Assembly: GCF_013303125.1 (NCBI RefSeq)
Contig: NZ_JABTTE010000005.1
Location: 62,001 to 126,000 of the forward strand
Direction of reading: 5' to 3'
Origin: Calidifontibacillus erzurumensis
GTDB lineage: Bacteria > Bacillota > Bacilli > Bacillales > Bacillaceae_J
Length of the DNA stretch: 64,000 nucleotides
Under the pieces are notes generated by a model. That model had not been told where the DNA came from. It did no database searches and saw only the letters and a program-made list of their open reading frames with translations. The translations under genes and the position numbers were made by a program. Shown here in pieces: positions 53,649 to 63,935 of the stretch (positions are counted from its first letter, which is position 1; each line of letters begins with the position of its first letter).

Positions 53649-55124
53649 TTACCGAATCCATTTCCGCAACTCTTTTCGCATTAATTTATTAGATGCATTC
53701 CGAGGCAAGTGATCGACAAAAAAGACGTCCGTAGGAACTTTATATTTAGCCAGTCGTTCTTTACAATGAGCAATAATGTCCTCTTTTGTTGCCGTCTGTG
53801 AATCGAAAAGTTTGACAAAAGCGACCGGAACTTGTCCCCATTCAACACTATCCTTTCCTACGACCCCCGCTTCTTCAACACTTGGATGAGATAAAATGAC
53901 CGACTCTACTTCGGCAGGATAAATATTTTCTCCACCCGAAATAATTAAATCCGTACGGCGGTCGAGAACATATAAAAAGCCATCCTCATCCACATAACCA
54001 ATATCTCCCGTGTAAAGCCATCCATCGATAATATTTTTTTTCGTGGCATCTTCTTTTTTCCAATAACCTATCGTTACGTTTGGTCCTTTAACAACAATTT
54101 CTCCCGCTTCATTCGGCGGAAGGACGGCCCCATCTTTTTCAATCCGCAATTGTGCAGGAAATAATGGCATCCCAGCAGAACCTAATTTTGTTAACATATA
54201 CTCGGAACTAAGGGTAACAATTTGCGAAGCTGTTTCTGTCATGCCATATGTTTGATAAACAGGGATTTCCTTTTCACGGCACATTTCAAGCAATGGCTTT
54301 GGTGCTGGCCCGCCGCCTAATAACGCACATCGGAATGATTTTGGATACTTTCGCTCTCCTAAATCTGCGACCATTCTCATTAACATTTGACTGACAACCG
54401 AAATGATGGTCACACCTTGCTTCTCAATCGCATCATTCACTTCGCAAGGCTCAAATTTATTCACTAAATAAACAGGAATCCCATAAAATACACTCCGCAA
54501 TAAGATCGATAAACCGCTGACATGAAAAATAGGGGTTGCACAGAGCCAGCAGTCATCGCTGTATAGTCCAAGATTTAATGTTGAACCTACTGCACTCCAC
54601 CAGTGATTCCCATATGTAAGCATGACTCCCTTAGGCTGGCCGGTTGTTCCCGATGTATAAATGATCGTATGAACACGATCAAGCTGCCATTCTGAGCGAA
54701 TATCGGCATTCCCTTCCTCAATCGATAAAAAATCTGTTAGCCGAACCTTCTTTACTTCTATCGAAGTAAAAATATCTGCAGCCTTTTCTTCAAAAATGTC
54801 ATCATAAATGAGAAGCTTACTTTCAGAATCAACAAGTTGATAGCATAATTCATATACAGCCAATTTTGTGTTTAAAAGAACAGCAACAGCACCTATATAT
54901 TCTAATCCATGCAATAAAAATAAAAACTCTGGTCGGTTTCCCATTAAAACTGCTACGTGATCGCCATCTTTAATACCGATTGCTGCTAATTTGTTTGCCG
55001 CTATCTTTGAAAGCTCATGAAGCTTCCGAAAAGTCCATGTTTCTTCTTTCGTAATGAGCGCTTTTCTGTCTGGTGTTAAGCTTGCTCTTTTTGCCAACCA
55101 ATTGGGCATCGTCACCATTGACAA
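53649..55124 (-). CDS. menE: o-Succinylbenzoate--CoA ligase MenE
   Basis: 491 aa. Start set at TTG 55124 (AAAGGAG 10 nt upstream); ATG 55118 is possible; the longer frame has no site. ANL superfamily: TIIYTSGTTGQPKG (P-loop), GMTETASQIVTLS, DRRTDLIISGGENIYP, catalytic Lys near the C-terminus (NASNKLMRKELR). Activates OSB with CoA in menaquinone synthesis. Last gene of menFDHBE, separated from menB by a hairpin. Confidence 0.93.
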   Translation of the reverse strand: MSMVTMPNWLAKRASLTPDRKALITKEETWTFRKLHELSKIAANKLAAIGIKDGDHVAVLMGNRPEFLFLLHGLEYIGAVAVLLNTKLAVYELCYQLVDSESKLLIYDDIFEEKAADIFTSIEVKKVRLTDFLSIEEGNADIRSEWQLDRVHTIIYTSGTTGQPKGVMLTYGNHWWSAVGSTLNLGLYSDDCWLCATPIFHVSGLSILLRSVFYGIPVYLVNKFEPCEVNDAIEKQGVTIISVVSQMLMRMVADLGERKYPKSFRCALLGGGPAPKPLLEMCREKEIPVYQTYGMTETASQIVTLSSEYMLTKLGSAGMPLFPAQLRIEKDGAVLPPNEAGEIVVKGPNVTIGYWKKEDATKKNIIDGWLYTGDIGYVDEDGFLYVLDRRTDLIISGGENIYPAEVESVILSHPSVEEAGVVGKDSVEWGQVPVAFVKLFDSQTATKEDIIAHCKERLAKYKVPTDVFFVDHLPRNASNKLMRKELRKWIR

Positions 55125-55219
55125 TACGGTGTCACTCCTTTCTTTCATAAAAAAAGAAATAGTTTGAGATTTTAAATAGCAGAATGCCCTTGTTAGCATC
55201 CCTTCCTACTAATGTTTTT

Positions 55220-55256
55220 TCAAAAAAAACAGCTTAGCAAAACTTGCTAAACTGTT
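55220..55256 (-). terminator. Hairpin with T run between menB and menE
   Basis: On the minus strand AACAGTTTAGCAA pairs with TTGCTAAGCTGTT (55244-55256, 55228-55240) and is followed by TTTTTT. It may be a partial terminator inside the men operon. Confidence 0.6.
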
Positions 55257-55266
55257 TATCAACATC

Positions 55267-56091
55267 TTATGGAAAACGCGGGAATTTGCCAAAGTCTGGT
55301 TTGCGTTTTTCTTTAAATGCGTCACGACCTTCTTTTGCTTCATCTGTCGTATAGTAAAGAAGCGTAGCATCTCCAGCAAATTGTTGGATGCCAGCGAGAC
55401 CGTCTGTGTCAGCGTTAAACGCAGCTTTTAAGAAACGCAAAGCTGTTGGTGATTTTTCAAGCATTTCTTCGCACCATTTAATAGTTTCTTCTTCTAATTT
55501 CTCTAAAGGAACAACCGTATTGACAAGGCCCATTTCAAGCGCTTCTTGAGCAGTATATTGGCGGCATAAATACCAAATTTCACGCGCTTTTTTATGACCG
55601 ACAATACGTGCTAAATAACCAGAGCCATAACCTGCATCAAAGCTGCCAACCTTTGGACCAGTTTGCCCAAAAATAGCGTTATCAGCAGCAATCGTTAAAT
55701 CACAAACAACATGAAGAACATGTCCACCGCCGATTGCATAACCAGCAACCATCGCCACCACTGGCTTTGGAATGACGCGAATGAGGCGCTGCAAGTCTAG
55801 TACATTTAGACGTGGGATATTATCCTTTCCTACATAACCGCCATGGCCGCGCACTTTTTGGTCACCGCCGGAACAGAACGCTTTATCACCAGCACCTGTT
55901 AAGATGATAACACCAATATTAGAGTCATCGCGGGCATCGGCAAATGCATCAATCATTTCCGCAACTGTTAATGGCGTAAAAGCGTTATGAACATGAGGAC
56001 GATTAATCGTAATTTTTGCAATGCTATTATATGTTTCATAAAGAATCTCTTCGTATTTACCTGGATATTTCTCTACCCATTCGACTGCCAT
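55267..56091 (-). CDS. menB: 1,4-Dihydroxy-2-naphthoyl-CoA synthase MenB
   Basis: 274 aa, crotonase fold: CoA/oxyanion loop [35 protein letters not shown] and C-terminal [16 protein letters not shown], all typical of MenB. Cyclises OSB-CoA to DHNA-CoA. AGGAGGGATACC-ATG start. Follows menH by 34 bp. Confidence 0.95.
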   Translation of the reverse strand: MAVEWVEKYPGKYEEILYETYNSIAKITINRPHVHNAFTPLTVAEMIDAFADARDDSNIGVIILTGAGDKAFCSGGDQKVRGHGGYVGKDNIPRLNVLDLQRLIRVIPKPVVAMVAGYAIGGGHVLHVVCDLTIAADNAIFGQTGPKVGSFDAGYGSGYLARIVGHKKAREIWYLCRQYTAQEALEMGLVNTVVPLEKLEEETIKWCEEMLEKSPTALRFLKAAFNADTDGLAGIQQFAGDATLLYYTTDEAKEGRDAFKEKRKPDFGKFPRFP

Positions 56092-56125
56092 GGTATCCCT
56101 CCTAAGATATGTATTTTTGAACTAC

Positions 56126-56950
56126 TTATTGTATTGCTTGTCCATGTAATAAATAGTCCTTTACTATTTTACCAAAAAATTCAGGATGTTCCACATGAAT
56201 TGCATGTCCTGCATCTTTTACAATGAGGAACTTTGAATTCGGAAAAAGTTTATCCATTTCTTCATTAATCTTGCAAAATTTTTCGTCAAGCTCACCGGCA
56301 AGAAGGAATACGGGCTTTTGAAACTCCGGCAGCTTCTCCCACCAAGATGGCTGCATGCCCGTCCCCATTCCACACAAACTATTCGCAAGACCGATTTCAC
56401 TATTTTGCATCCTTTCGTTTCGAAGAGTTTGTTTTTGTATTTCCGAAAGCCGCGTTTGTTGGGAAGAGAAGAGTGGGATCTTTTCCCAAAAATCAACAAA
56501 CGATCGGATGCCTTCCCGCTCAATTTTTTCTGCTAACTGCACGTCTGTCTTGCAACGTTCTTTCCTTTCTTTTTCCGTTTTCAAACCAGGAGAACTGCTT
56601 TCTAATATAACAGATTTGACAAACTCAGGATAAAGCATAGCAAATGATAAAGCAACGCGGCCACCCATCGAATATCCTAGTAGATGCGTTTTTGATATTT
56701 GAAGTTTTTCTAAAATCGAGCGTAAATCAAAAGCAACACATTCCATTTTATAGCGGCTTGCATCTATTGGATGATCTGTTGCCCCGTGACCGATTAAATC
56801 AACTAGAATCAATTGAAACTTATCTTGCCACATCGTAATGAACGGTTTCCAGGTGGTTTGTGACCCGGTAAACCCATGCAAAAGCAGAAGCGGTTCCCCT
56901 TGCCCGCACACATTGACATGATACTTGACGCCATTTACTTCAATATACAT
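56126..56950 (-). CDS. menH: SHCHC synthase MenH (YtxM)
   Basis: 274 aa alpha/beta hydrolase fold. LLHGFTGSQTTWKP oxyanion region, nucleophile Ser in LLGYSMGGR, and DAGHAIHVEHP with the catalytic His. Removes pyruvate from SEPHCHC in menaquinone synthesis. Lies between menD and menB as in B. subtilis. Confidence 0.9.
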   Translation of the reverse strand: MYIEVNGVKYHVNVCGQGEPLLLLHGFTGSQTTWKPFITMWQDKFQLILVDLIGHGATDHPIDASRYKMECVAFDLRSILEKLQISKTHLLGYSMGGRVALSFAMLYPEFVKSVILESSSPGLKTEKERKERCKTDVQLAEKIEREGIRSFVDFWEKIPLFSSQQTRLSEIQKQTLRNERMQNSEIGLANSLCGMGTGMQPSWWEKLPEFQKPVFLLAGELDEKFCKINEEMDKLFPNSKFLIVKDAGHAIHVEHPEFFGKIVKDYLLHGQAIQ

Positions 56951-56994
56951 CTTTTTTAACTCTCCCTTTCAATTTATTTGGGAGACAGACACTC

Positions 56995-58764
56995 CTATTC
57001 TTGTAAATATTGTTTAATTTTTTCATTTGCCAAGTTCCAAATCCGACGATGCTTTTCTACATTTAGATAGCGGTCCGTCCGGATTTCAATTACATTTAAG
57101 CCGCCGGATGCTAGACTTGTAGTGATTTCATTACGAAGGTCATTCCAACGATTAATCCTAGTAAAACGACCACCATACATTTTAACTGCATGGCTAAAAT
57201 CGAGCCCTAGCGGAGTGCCAAATAAAAGCTCGAAATTTTTTGGATGTGCACTTTGCGGTAAGAAAGAAAAAATACCTCCACCTTCATTATTCACAACAAC
57301 AATGGTAGCATTTAGCTCGTGTAATTTTGCAGCGAGCAGCCCATTTAAATCATGAAAGAATGTTAAGTCACCAACAAGGAGCACAAGTGGCCAAGCAGTT
57401 GTACTAGCCCCGAGCGCTGTTGAAATCGTGCCATCAATGCCATTGGCACCGCGATTACACATAATTCGAATATTACGGTCTGTCGACAAGAAAAAGCTGT
57501 CTACATCGCGAATAGGCATGCTGTTACCTACAAACAGCACTGCCTGCTCTGGCAGGCAATCAGCAAGTTCGATTACTACACGGCCTTCAAAATCTGGCTC
57601 TTCTTTACCAACGGAATAAAGTGTTTCACCGGCTATGCGATCAGCGGTTATCCAGCTCTCAAGCCAAGAATTCGTGAATTGGTGACCGTTCCTTTCGATT
57701 TTTTTATTTAATAGCGATCCAAGCTTTTTCGCAAAATAAAGTGGATCTGCATAAATGACTTCAGCTGCAAGTAAGGTTGGATCACGCCACAAACCTTCTC
57801 CATCAATTATGATTTGTTCAATTGATGGGTTGTTTTTCAAATATAAAAATAAAAATTTTGAAACCGGCATTGCGCCAAATCGAATGACCACTTCCGGCTT
57901 AAGTCTTTCTGCTATGTATTCATCTCGTAAAAACGCATCATAACTGTCAATAACGATATCTTTTGAATGACGTCCAGCTCTTAGTTGCGAAAGCGGATCA
58001 GCAAGCACCGGAAAACCTAACTTTTCGCCAAGAGAAACAGCCGTTTCTGCAAATTCCGGACGATCATATGGTCCGCATACGATTAAACCGCGTTCAATCG
58101 ATAAAAGTTTGCTCGCAAGCTGTTCCAACAATTCATCATTTGCTTGCCACGTAGGTGGAGTTACATTAACAAAAGGTCGCCTTTCATCAAGCCCCTCTTT
58201 CCAAATTGAATCATCTTCAATGATCGGCACAAGAGGTTCTCGAAACGGAAAGTTTAAATGAACTGGTCCGCTCGGGCTCATTTGGCAAACTGCAACAGCT
58301 CTCGCAGCAACTGTTCGTGAATAACGTAACATTTCCTGCCGATCTTCAGGAATCGCCATTTCCACAAACCATTTAACCTGCTTCCCAAAAAAATTAATTT
58401 GATCGATCGCCTGCGGGGCACCGATATCTCTTAGTTCGTGTGGGCGATCTGCGGTCAAAACGATCAAAGGAACTTGCGACTCTTTTGCTTCGACGACTGC
58501 TGGCATATAATTGGCTACAGCTGTCCCGGATGTACAAACGATCGCCACCGGTTCTCTACTTGCTTTAGCCATACCTAACGCAAAGAAAGCTGCAGAACGT
58601 TCATCAACTTGCAACCAAATCTTTAAGTCAGGATGTTCAGCAGCGAGCATTGCAATAGGTGTTGATCTTGATCCTGGACTAATGACGATATTTTTTACCC
58701 CAGCCTGTACCAATTCATCCAAGAAATGAGCAACATAGAGTGTTAATGCTTTATTTAAACTCAT
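56995..58764 (-). CDS. menD: SEPHCHC synthase MenD
   Basis: 589 aa, thiamine-diphosphate enzyme: N-terminal PGSRSTPIAMLA, VDERSAAFFALGMAKAS with the catalytic Glu, GTAVANYMPAVVEA, and the C-terminal ThDP motif GDLTFFHDLNGLLAA...NNEGGGIF. Adds succinyl-semialdehyde (from 2-oxoglutarate) to isochorismate. Overlaps menF by 14 nt. Confidence 0.95.
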   Translation of the reverse strand: MSLNKALTLYVAHFLDELVQAGVKNIVISPGSRSTPIAMLAAEHPDLKIWLQVDERSAAFFALGMAKASREPVAIVCTSGTAVANYMPAVVEAKESQVPLIVLTADRPHELRDIGAPQAIDQINFFGKQVKWFVEMAIPEDRQEMLRYSRTVAARAVAVCQMSPSGPVHLNFPFREPLVPIIEDDSIWKEGLDERRPFVNVTPPTWQANDELLEQLASKLLSIERGLIVCGPYDRPEFAETAVSLGEKLGFPVLADPLSQLRAGRHSKDIVIDSYDAFLRDEYIAERLKPEVVIRFGAMPVSKFLFLYLKNNPSIEQIIIDGEGLWRDPTLLAAEVIYADPLYFAKKLGSLLNKKIERNGHQFTNSWLESWITADRIAGETLYSVGKEEPDFEGRVVIELADCLPEQAVLFVGNSMPIRDVDSFFLSTDRNIRIMCNRGANGIDGTISTALGASTTAWPLVLLVGDLTFFHDLNGLLAAKLHELNATIVVVNNEGGGIFSFLPQSAHPKNFELLFGTPLGLDFSHAVKMYGGRFTRINRWNDLRNEITTSLASGGLNVIEIRTDRYLNVEKHRRIWNLANEKIKQYLQE

Positions 58765-60163
58765 GGGAAAACCCTCCCAACGCTGACAACATTGGCCGAA
58801 ACTTCATTTGTGTTTCTTTATATTCGCTAGCCGGATCTGAATCTCCGACAATTCCGCAGCCCGCAAATAAAGAAGCTTCTTTCCCCTGCACCAAAGCAGA
58901 ACGAATAGCTACCGCAAATTCACCATTACCTTTGCTATCAAGCCAACCGATTGGGCCCGCATACAAACCGCGGTCTAACCTTTCAATCGTTCGAATTTTT
59001 TGTAGTGCTTCTTCCTTCGGATGACCGCCCAAAGCTGGTGTAGGATGAAGCTTTTCAACAAGCGTTAAAAGTGACACATTTTTTTTCACTTCACCGACTA
59101 CAGGTGTATAAAGATGCTGGATATCACGAATTTTATATAAGATTGGTTTTTCCGGCACACTAATCCGTTCACATCCTTGTTCAAAAGCAGATGTAATGGC
59201 CCGGACAACGACTTCATGCTCGTGTAAATTTTTTGCATCATTCAATAGTTCATTACCTAGCTTATAGTCCTCCTCCGGTGTGCTCCCTCTGCCGATCGAA
59301 CCTGCCAAGCAAGTTGAAAAAGCTTCTTTTCCTTGCTTTTTCACTAAACGCTCTGGAGACGCACCCATAAAGCAATCTTCACCGCCTTCTAGAGCGAAAA
59401 TATAGCTAATCGGCTGTTCTGTAAGCAGGCGATCTAAAATTTCTTCAGTGATGAATGGACGGTCGCTTTTTACCCGTATTTCCCGGGCAAGCACAACTTT
59501 TTCAATTTCACTTGAGCGAATTTGTCCGGCAACTTTATCTACAGAAGCAATCCACTCATCTTTATCTAGTTCTTCAATTGTTAATTCACGATGAGATGGA
59601 TTATAAGTAGGCTTCGTTAAATTTTGTAAAAGATTTTGTTGTTCTTTTAATATGGCATCAGCAAGATGCTCGGCATTTGTATTTTGATCAACCATCATAT
59701 TAACAGTTAGCCAACATTCGTCTTTTGTAATAGTTAATACGTGTTGGGGCAGTACCATTTTGGCAATAGGAAAGTTTCTCCACAAATTAGTTTTTTCTTT
59801 TTTAGGATCGAAAGAAAAGGCTCCAAATAGAACCGGCCCTACTCCCGGTTCTTCAATCTGATCCGCAGTACTATAATTCAGTAATTCCTGCCAATCTTTT
59901 TCAAATTGTTTAAAACAGTTATCGCTATTGCTGACCAATGTATGGGCACTGCCGACTCCAACCATAACAAAATCCCCATTAGGTGCAGCCCAGAAAAAAC
60001 GTTCACCTATACGATTTTCACCTTGTCTATAAAATGCAACTGGATCTATTGCATAGTCTACTTTTGTACTAGTACTAACGATTACTGAGCGGGAAACAGA
60101 CTTTGCTTGTTCAACTCCGCAAGCCACTTTCTTGTGGATTGTACTATGTTGTATTGTTACCAC
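58751..60163 (-). CDS. menF: Isochorismate synthase MenF
   Basis: 470 aa chorismate-binding enzyme. C-terminal core: VVLAREIRVKSD, GASPERLVKK, FSTCLAGSIGRG, HPTPALGGHPKEEAL and AGCGIVGDSDPASEY. Commits chorismate to menaquinone. First gene of the men cluster; its leader (60164-60290) holds a TTTTGTC/GACAAAA stem near 60190-60212. Confidence 0.93.
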   Translation of the reverse strand: MVTIQHSTIHKKVACGVEQAKSVSRSVIVSTSTKVDYAIDPVAFYRQGENRIGERFFWAAPNGDFVMVGVGSAHTLVSNSDNCFKQFEKDWQELLNYSTADQIEEPGVGPVLFGAFSFDPKKEKTNLWRNFPIAKMVLPQHVLTITKDECWLTVNMMVDQNTNAEHLADAILKEQQNLLQNLTKPTYNPSHRELTIEELDKDEWIASVDKVAGQIRSSEIEKVVLAREIRVKSDRPFITEEILDRLLTEQPISYIFALEGGEDCFMGASPERLVKKQGKEAFSTCLAGSIGRGSTPEEDYKLGNELLNDAKNLHEHEVVVRAITSAFEQGCERISVPEKPILYKIRDIQHLYTPVVGEVKKNVSLLTLVEKLHPTPALGGHPKEEALQKIRTIERLDRGLYAGPIGWLDSKGNGEFAVAIRSALVQGKEASLFAGCGIVGDSDPASEYKETQMKFRPMLSALGGFSHEFK

Positions 60164-60518
60164 TTCTTCTCCCCCTTAGAAAAACGTGACTTTTGTCAAC
60201 CTTCGACAAAATCCATGTATTTTCTCTTGCAATCATACTCATGAAAAATCTGCACATCAATTTATTTTAACATACTTCTATCCTTTTTACTTGACATTTT
60301 AGCCGTAAACTTTTCATTACATAAAATTTTATATAGTTTTTCCTTGTCAATTTGTGCATATTCATTAAAACCCATTGACTCTAAAGGTGCATTTTCCTAC
60401 ACTATTAGTGTCCAAAATGTGATAACGGAAAAATTCGATATTTTTCGAAAAAACATTGTTTATGGTAAATTTTGTCGTTTTTCGGAGGCAATAGGGGACA
60501 ATAATGAAGGAGGATCAT
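60164..60518. promoter_or_regulatory. Divergent control region between menF and menA
   Basis: A 355-bp gene-free region that must hold both men promoters. A perfect TTTTGTC/GACAAAA inverted repeat lies about 30 bp upstream of menF. A TTGACA at about 60293 on the plus strand lacks a convincing -10 at 16-18 nt. I could not place either promoter with confidence. Confidence 0.4.
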
Positions 60519-61448
60519 ATGCAAACTGAACATCGCATAAATGTAAAGAATAAAAAAGAAAGTTCATGGAAAACGTGGTATAGGCAATTAAGGCCACATA
60601 CGTTGACAGCCTCATTTGTTCCTGTTTCAATCGGCACTGCTTTGGCGTTGTTAGATGGTTCGGTCAATATATTATTATTTTTAGCTATGCTCATTGCAAG
60701 TCTATTAATTCAAGCAGCAACCAATTTGTTTAATGAATACTATGATTATAAACGAGGCCTTGACAATGCAGACTCTATCGGCATTGGCGGTGGCATTGTT
60801 CGCGACGGCATTGCCCCAAAGACGATTCTCAATGTTGCATGTGGCTTTTTTGCGATAGCAATTCTGCTTGGATTATATATTTGTGCAAATTCTAGTTGGT
60901 GGATTGCTGCCATCGGCATCGTCTGTATGATAACTGCTTATTTTTATACAGGTGGTCCGTTTCCAATCGCTTATTCTCCATTTGGAGAAATTGTTGCCGG
61001 GTTCTTTATGGGTGTAGTCATTATACTTATTGCATATTTTATCCAAGTTGGTTCGATTTCATTAGAAAGTATTTTGATTTCTATTCCAATTTCAATTTTA
61101 ATTGGGGCCATCTTACTTTCTAATAACATCCGTGACCTCGATGGAGATAAAAAAAGCGGCCGCCGCACACTGGCAATTCTTGTTGGGAGAGAAAAAGCAA
61201 TTCGCTTACTAGCTTTCATGTTCGCCGTTTCCTATGGTTGGATTCTAGTTCTTATTTTTGCACAAATTGTATCACCATGGCTTTTAATTGTATTCGGCAG
61301 CTTGCCAAAAGCTGTTCAAGCTGTGCGCGGATTTCATGGTAAAACACAACCGATCCAAATGATGCCGGCGATGAAAGCAACAGCCCAAACAAACACTCAT
61401 TTCGGGTTCCTTGTTGCCTTTGGCTTATTACTAAGTTATTGGATATAA
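60519..61448 (+). CDS. menA: 1,4-Dihydroxy-2-naphthoate prenyltransferase MenA
   Basis: 309 aa from ATG 60519 with GAAGGAGG at 5 nt; an earlier ATG 60504 includes that site and is rejected. UbiA family, about eight or nine membrane helices, two Asp-rich motifs: NLFNEYYDYKRGLDNADS and NNIRDLDGDKKSGRRTLA. Attaches the prenyl chain to DHNA in the membrane. In B. subtilis menA is elsewhere; here it is next to menF. Confidence 0.94.
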   Translation: MQTEHRINVKNKKESSWKTWYRQLRPHTLTASFVPVSIGTALALLDGSVNILLFLAMLIASLLIQAATNLFNEYYDYKRGLDNADSIGIGGGIVRDGIAPKTILNVACGFFAIAILLGLYICANSSWWIAAIGIVCMITAYFYTGGPFPIAYSPFGEIVAGFFMGVVIILIAYFIQVGSISLESILISIPISILIGAILLSNNIRDLDGDKKSGRRTLAILVGREKAIRLLAFMFAVSYGWILVLIFAQIVSPWLLIVFGSLPKAVQAVRGFHGKTQPIQMMPAMKATAQTNTHFGFLVAFGLLLSYWI

Positions 61449-61471
61449 TATAAATAAATGAGGAAAGAAAC

Positions 61472-61504
61472 AAGCATACGATGCATAATCGTATGCTTTT
61501 TTAC
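61472..61504 (+). terminator. Terminator of menA
   Basis: AAGCATACGA/TCGTATGCTT (61472-61481, 61489-61498), then TTTTTTACT. Confidence 0.85.
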
Positions 61505-61512
61505 TCTCTTCA

Positions 61513-61562
61513 TACCGCAGACGGTGCCGCAGATGGTGCAGGAAAGGGGTCTGGCACCATGA
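61513..61562. repeat. GC-rich repeat related to the 39955 cluster
   Basis: CGCAGACGGTGCCGCAGATGG and GGGGTCTGGCACC occur between menA and the thioesterase gene. They match units of the 39955-40076 cluster on the opposite strand. Confidence 0.5.
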
Positions 61563-61593
61563 AAGGATAATAAAGAAAAAGGGGCGAAGCAAA

Positions 61594-61977
61594 TTGGATT
61601 TTTCAAATACAATCCATGAGGCTTTAGAAATTTCAGTCGAACAATTTCAAAAAGATGAAGTAATCCTAACAATGCCTGTTGGCCCAAAGACGCGCCAACC
61701 CATGGGTCTTCTTCATGGAGGCGCTTCGGTCGTACTTGCTGAATCGGCAGCAAGCATGGGAACGCTATTAAATGTTAATCAAGAAAAGGAAGTACCCGTC
61801 GGTATAGAAATTAATGCCAACCATTTGCGTGCAAAAAAAGATGGAATTGTAAAAGCTATCGCTACTCCCATACATAAAGGAAGAACTACAATGGTTTGGG
61901 ATATAAAAATTGTCGACGAAAACAATGAATTGATTTCAATTTGCCGCTGTACAATTGCAATTCTTAAGAAAAAATAA
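61594..61977 (+). CDS. yuxO: YuxO-type hotdog thioesterase, probable DHNA-CoA thioesterase
   Basis: 127 aa, TTG start with AAGGGGCG upstream. PaaI/YuxO hotdog family: LLHGGASVVLAESAAS with the catalytic-site Glu, GIEINANHLRAKKDG. B. subtilis YuxO hydrolyses DHNA-CoA, the step between MenB and MenA. Placement directly after menA supports this function. Confidence 0.87.
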   Translation: MDFSNTIHEALEISVEQFQKDEVILTMPVGPKTRQPMGLLHGGASVVLAESAASMGTLLNVNQEKEVPVGIEINANHLRAKKDGIVKAIATPIHKGRTTMVWDIKIVDENNELISICRCTIAILKKK

Positions 61978-62043
61978 AGGATGAATAGCTCCATTTCGTT
62001 CATACTAAAGGTGTGGAAATATATTGTCAAAGGAGCGTTCGTC

Positions 62044-62796
62044 ATGCTTACTCCACATGAACTTTCTATCCTTAAACAAGCGTTAATTGAACGGAAAAAT
62101 GAAATAAAAAGAGAGCTTGAGGCAACTGATTATTTTGATATAAATCATGCTCATGAAATTGATTCTGTTGGGGAACTATCCCGATATGACAACCATCCTG
62201 CTGATACTGCAACAGATTTGTATGAACGGGAAAAAGATATCGCTTTAATCGAACATCTAGAAAAAGAACTGAAAGACATCGATCATGCACTTGCCAAAAT
62301 AGCTAATGGCACTTACGGGAAATGTGAAACTTGTGAAAAAGATATACCGTTTGAACGCCTGCAAGCATTGCCAACAGCTGTACACTGCATGGACCATACG
62401 CCTGATAAAGAAGTATCCCATAAAAGGCCGGTCGAAGAAGAAATTTTAACACCTCCCTTTGGGAAATTTGATTTTGATGGAGAAGAGGCAACTTTCTACG
62501 ATGCCGAAGATTCATGGCAAGATGTTTCAATGTATGGAACATCAGAAACTCCATCCGACTTTTTTGAAGGAAGTGTTACAGATTACAATGATATGATTAT
62601 TGAAAAAGATGAAAAAATCTCTTATGTAGAGGATATAGAAAGTTTTGTTGCCACAGATATAACAGGAAAAGAAATTCAAGTTTATCCAAACGCAGTTCAT
62701 CAAGCTTATGAAGAGCTTCTTGATTCTGAAGAGGCCATGGCCGTTACAGGAAATTTAGGTGCACCGGAGCTAGAGCCATTAGAAGAAGATGAATAA
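62044..62796 (+). CDS. yteA: YteA, DksA/TraR-type zinc-finger protein
   Basis: 250 aa from ATG 62044 with AAAGGAGCG upstream; the longer frame has no site. N-terminal coiled coil (residues 1-80, ELSILKQALIERKNEIKREL), then a DksA/TraR-type finger CETCEKDIPFERLQALPTAV-HC with a CxxC and a later Cys/His. C-terminal part is acidic with many Glu/Asp. YteA-like proteins are Bacillus-specific and of unknown role, perhaps RNA polymerase related. Confidence 0.88.
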   Translation: MLTPHELSILKQALIERKNEIKRELEATDYFDINHAHEIDSVGELSRYDNHPADTATDLYEREKDIALIEHLEKELKDIDHALAKIANGTYGKCETCEKDIPFERLQALPTAVHCMDHTPDKEVSHKRPVEEEILTPPFGKFDFDGEEATFYDAEDSWQDVSMYGTSETPSDFFEGSVTDYNDMIIEKDEKISYVEDIESFVATDITGKEIQVYPNAVHQAYEELLDSEEAMAVTGNLGAPELEPLEEDE

Positions 62797-62983
62797 AAGT
62801 AAAAACATACTATTCAATAGCAATTGCTGCCGAAACGCAGTTTCATCGTCCATTCACCATCAATTTTATGTTGTGCATGTGAGCAAGCAACCACAAATAG
62901 AAGATTTTATTTATCCATTAGGGAAAAATATACATTTATTCATGATATAATACAAAGGATTACAGTAAAAGGGAGGATGGATG

Positions 62984-63775
62984 ATGAATTCTCATGAAAT
63001 CGAATATAAGCTCTACGGGGATGATATGCAATTTGTTGAAATTGAATTAGACCCTGGTGAAAGCACTATTGCTGAAGCAGGAGCCATGATGATGATGGAA
63101 GACGGCATTGAAATGGAAACGATTTTCGGCGATGGCAGCTTTTCTGGAAAAGGTCTATTTGGAAAACTTCTTGGAGCAGGTAAACGCGTTCTAACAGGTG
63201 AAAGCCTGTTTATGACTGTTTTTACAAATCAAAGCTCATCCATCAAGCATGTATCTTTTGCCGCACCATATCCAGGTAAGATCATTCCGGTTGATTTAAG
63301 CGAACTTAACGGCAAAGTCATTTGTCAAAAAGATGCATTTTTATGTGCAGCAAAAGGAGTTTCAGTTGGCATTGAATTTCAACGCCGCCTCGGTGCCGGC
63401 TTTTTCGGCGGTGAAGGGTTTATTATGCAAAAACTTGAAGGTGACGGTTTAGCATTTCTTCATGCAGGCGGTACGATTTATAAAAAAGAATTGGCTTCAG
63501 GTGAAAAGTTGAAAATTGATACAGGTTGCCTTGTGGCGATGACGAGAGATGTTGATTATGACATTGAATTTGTAGGAAAAATTAAGACAGCTTTATTTGG
63601 CGGCGAAGGCTTGTTTTTTGCAACCGTTAAAGGTCCAGGCACCGTTTGGGTACAATCATTACCATTTAGCCGTCTTGCTGACCGTATATTTGCTTCTGCT
63701 CCTTCCGGCGGTGGCCAAAACCGTGGTGAAGGCAGCATCCTTGGCGGGATCGCCAACATGTTTGAAAACGATTAA
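62984..63775 (+). CDS. AIM24/TIGR00266 family protein
   Basis: 263 aa; ATG 62984 is used (GGAGG 7 nt upstream), with ATG 62981 possible. Beta-rich TIGR00266/AIM24 fold with Gly-rich motifs [21 protein letters not shown] and [15 protein letters not shown]. No signal peptide. Role in bacteria unknown. Monocistronic. Confidence 0.85.
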   Translation: MNSHEIEYKLYGDDMQFVEIELDPGESTIAEAGAMMMMEDGIEMETIFGDGSFSGKGLFGKLLGAGKRVLTGESLFMTVFTNQSSSIKHVSFAAPYPGKIIPVDLSELNGKVICQKDAFLCAAKGVSVGIEFQRRLGAGFFGGEGFIMQKLEGDGLAFLHAGGTIYKKELASGEKLKIDTGCLVAMTRDVDYDIEFVGKIKTALFGGEGLFFATVKGPGTVWVQSLPFSRLADRIFASAPSGGGQNRGEGSILGGIANMFEND

Positions 63776-63879
63776 TCGAAGAATAACAGCGTAAATAACA
63801 GAATCTGATATTAATTTGTAGTAGGTCATCTTTAATGGACTGGAGCAATACGAAAACTTGGCATAATCAGAATAAGTAG

Positions 63880-63907
63880 AGGCTGGTTCTAACAAAAGAC
63901 CCAGCCT
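63880..63907. terminator. Hairpin between AIM24 gene and uspA fragment
   Basis: AGGCTGG/CCAGCCT (63880-63886, 63901-63907) lies between convergent genes. No good T run, so weak. Confidence 0.4.
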
Positions 63908-63935
63908 TGCTCCTTCGGATTCTTTATATGAACAA

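Noticed and set aside
60290-60330. TTGACA at about 60293 as a menA promoter
   Set aside because: No acceptable -10 element lies 16-18 nt downstream.
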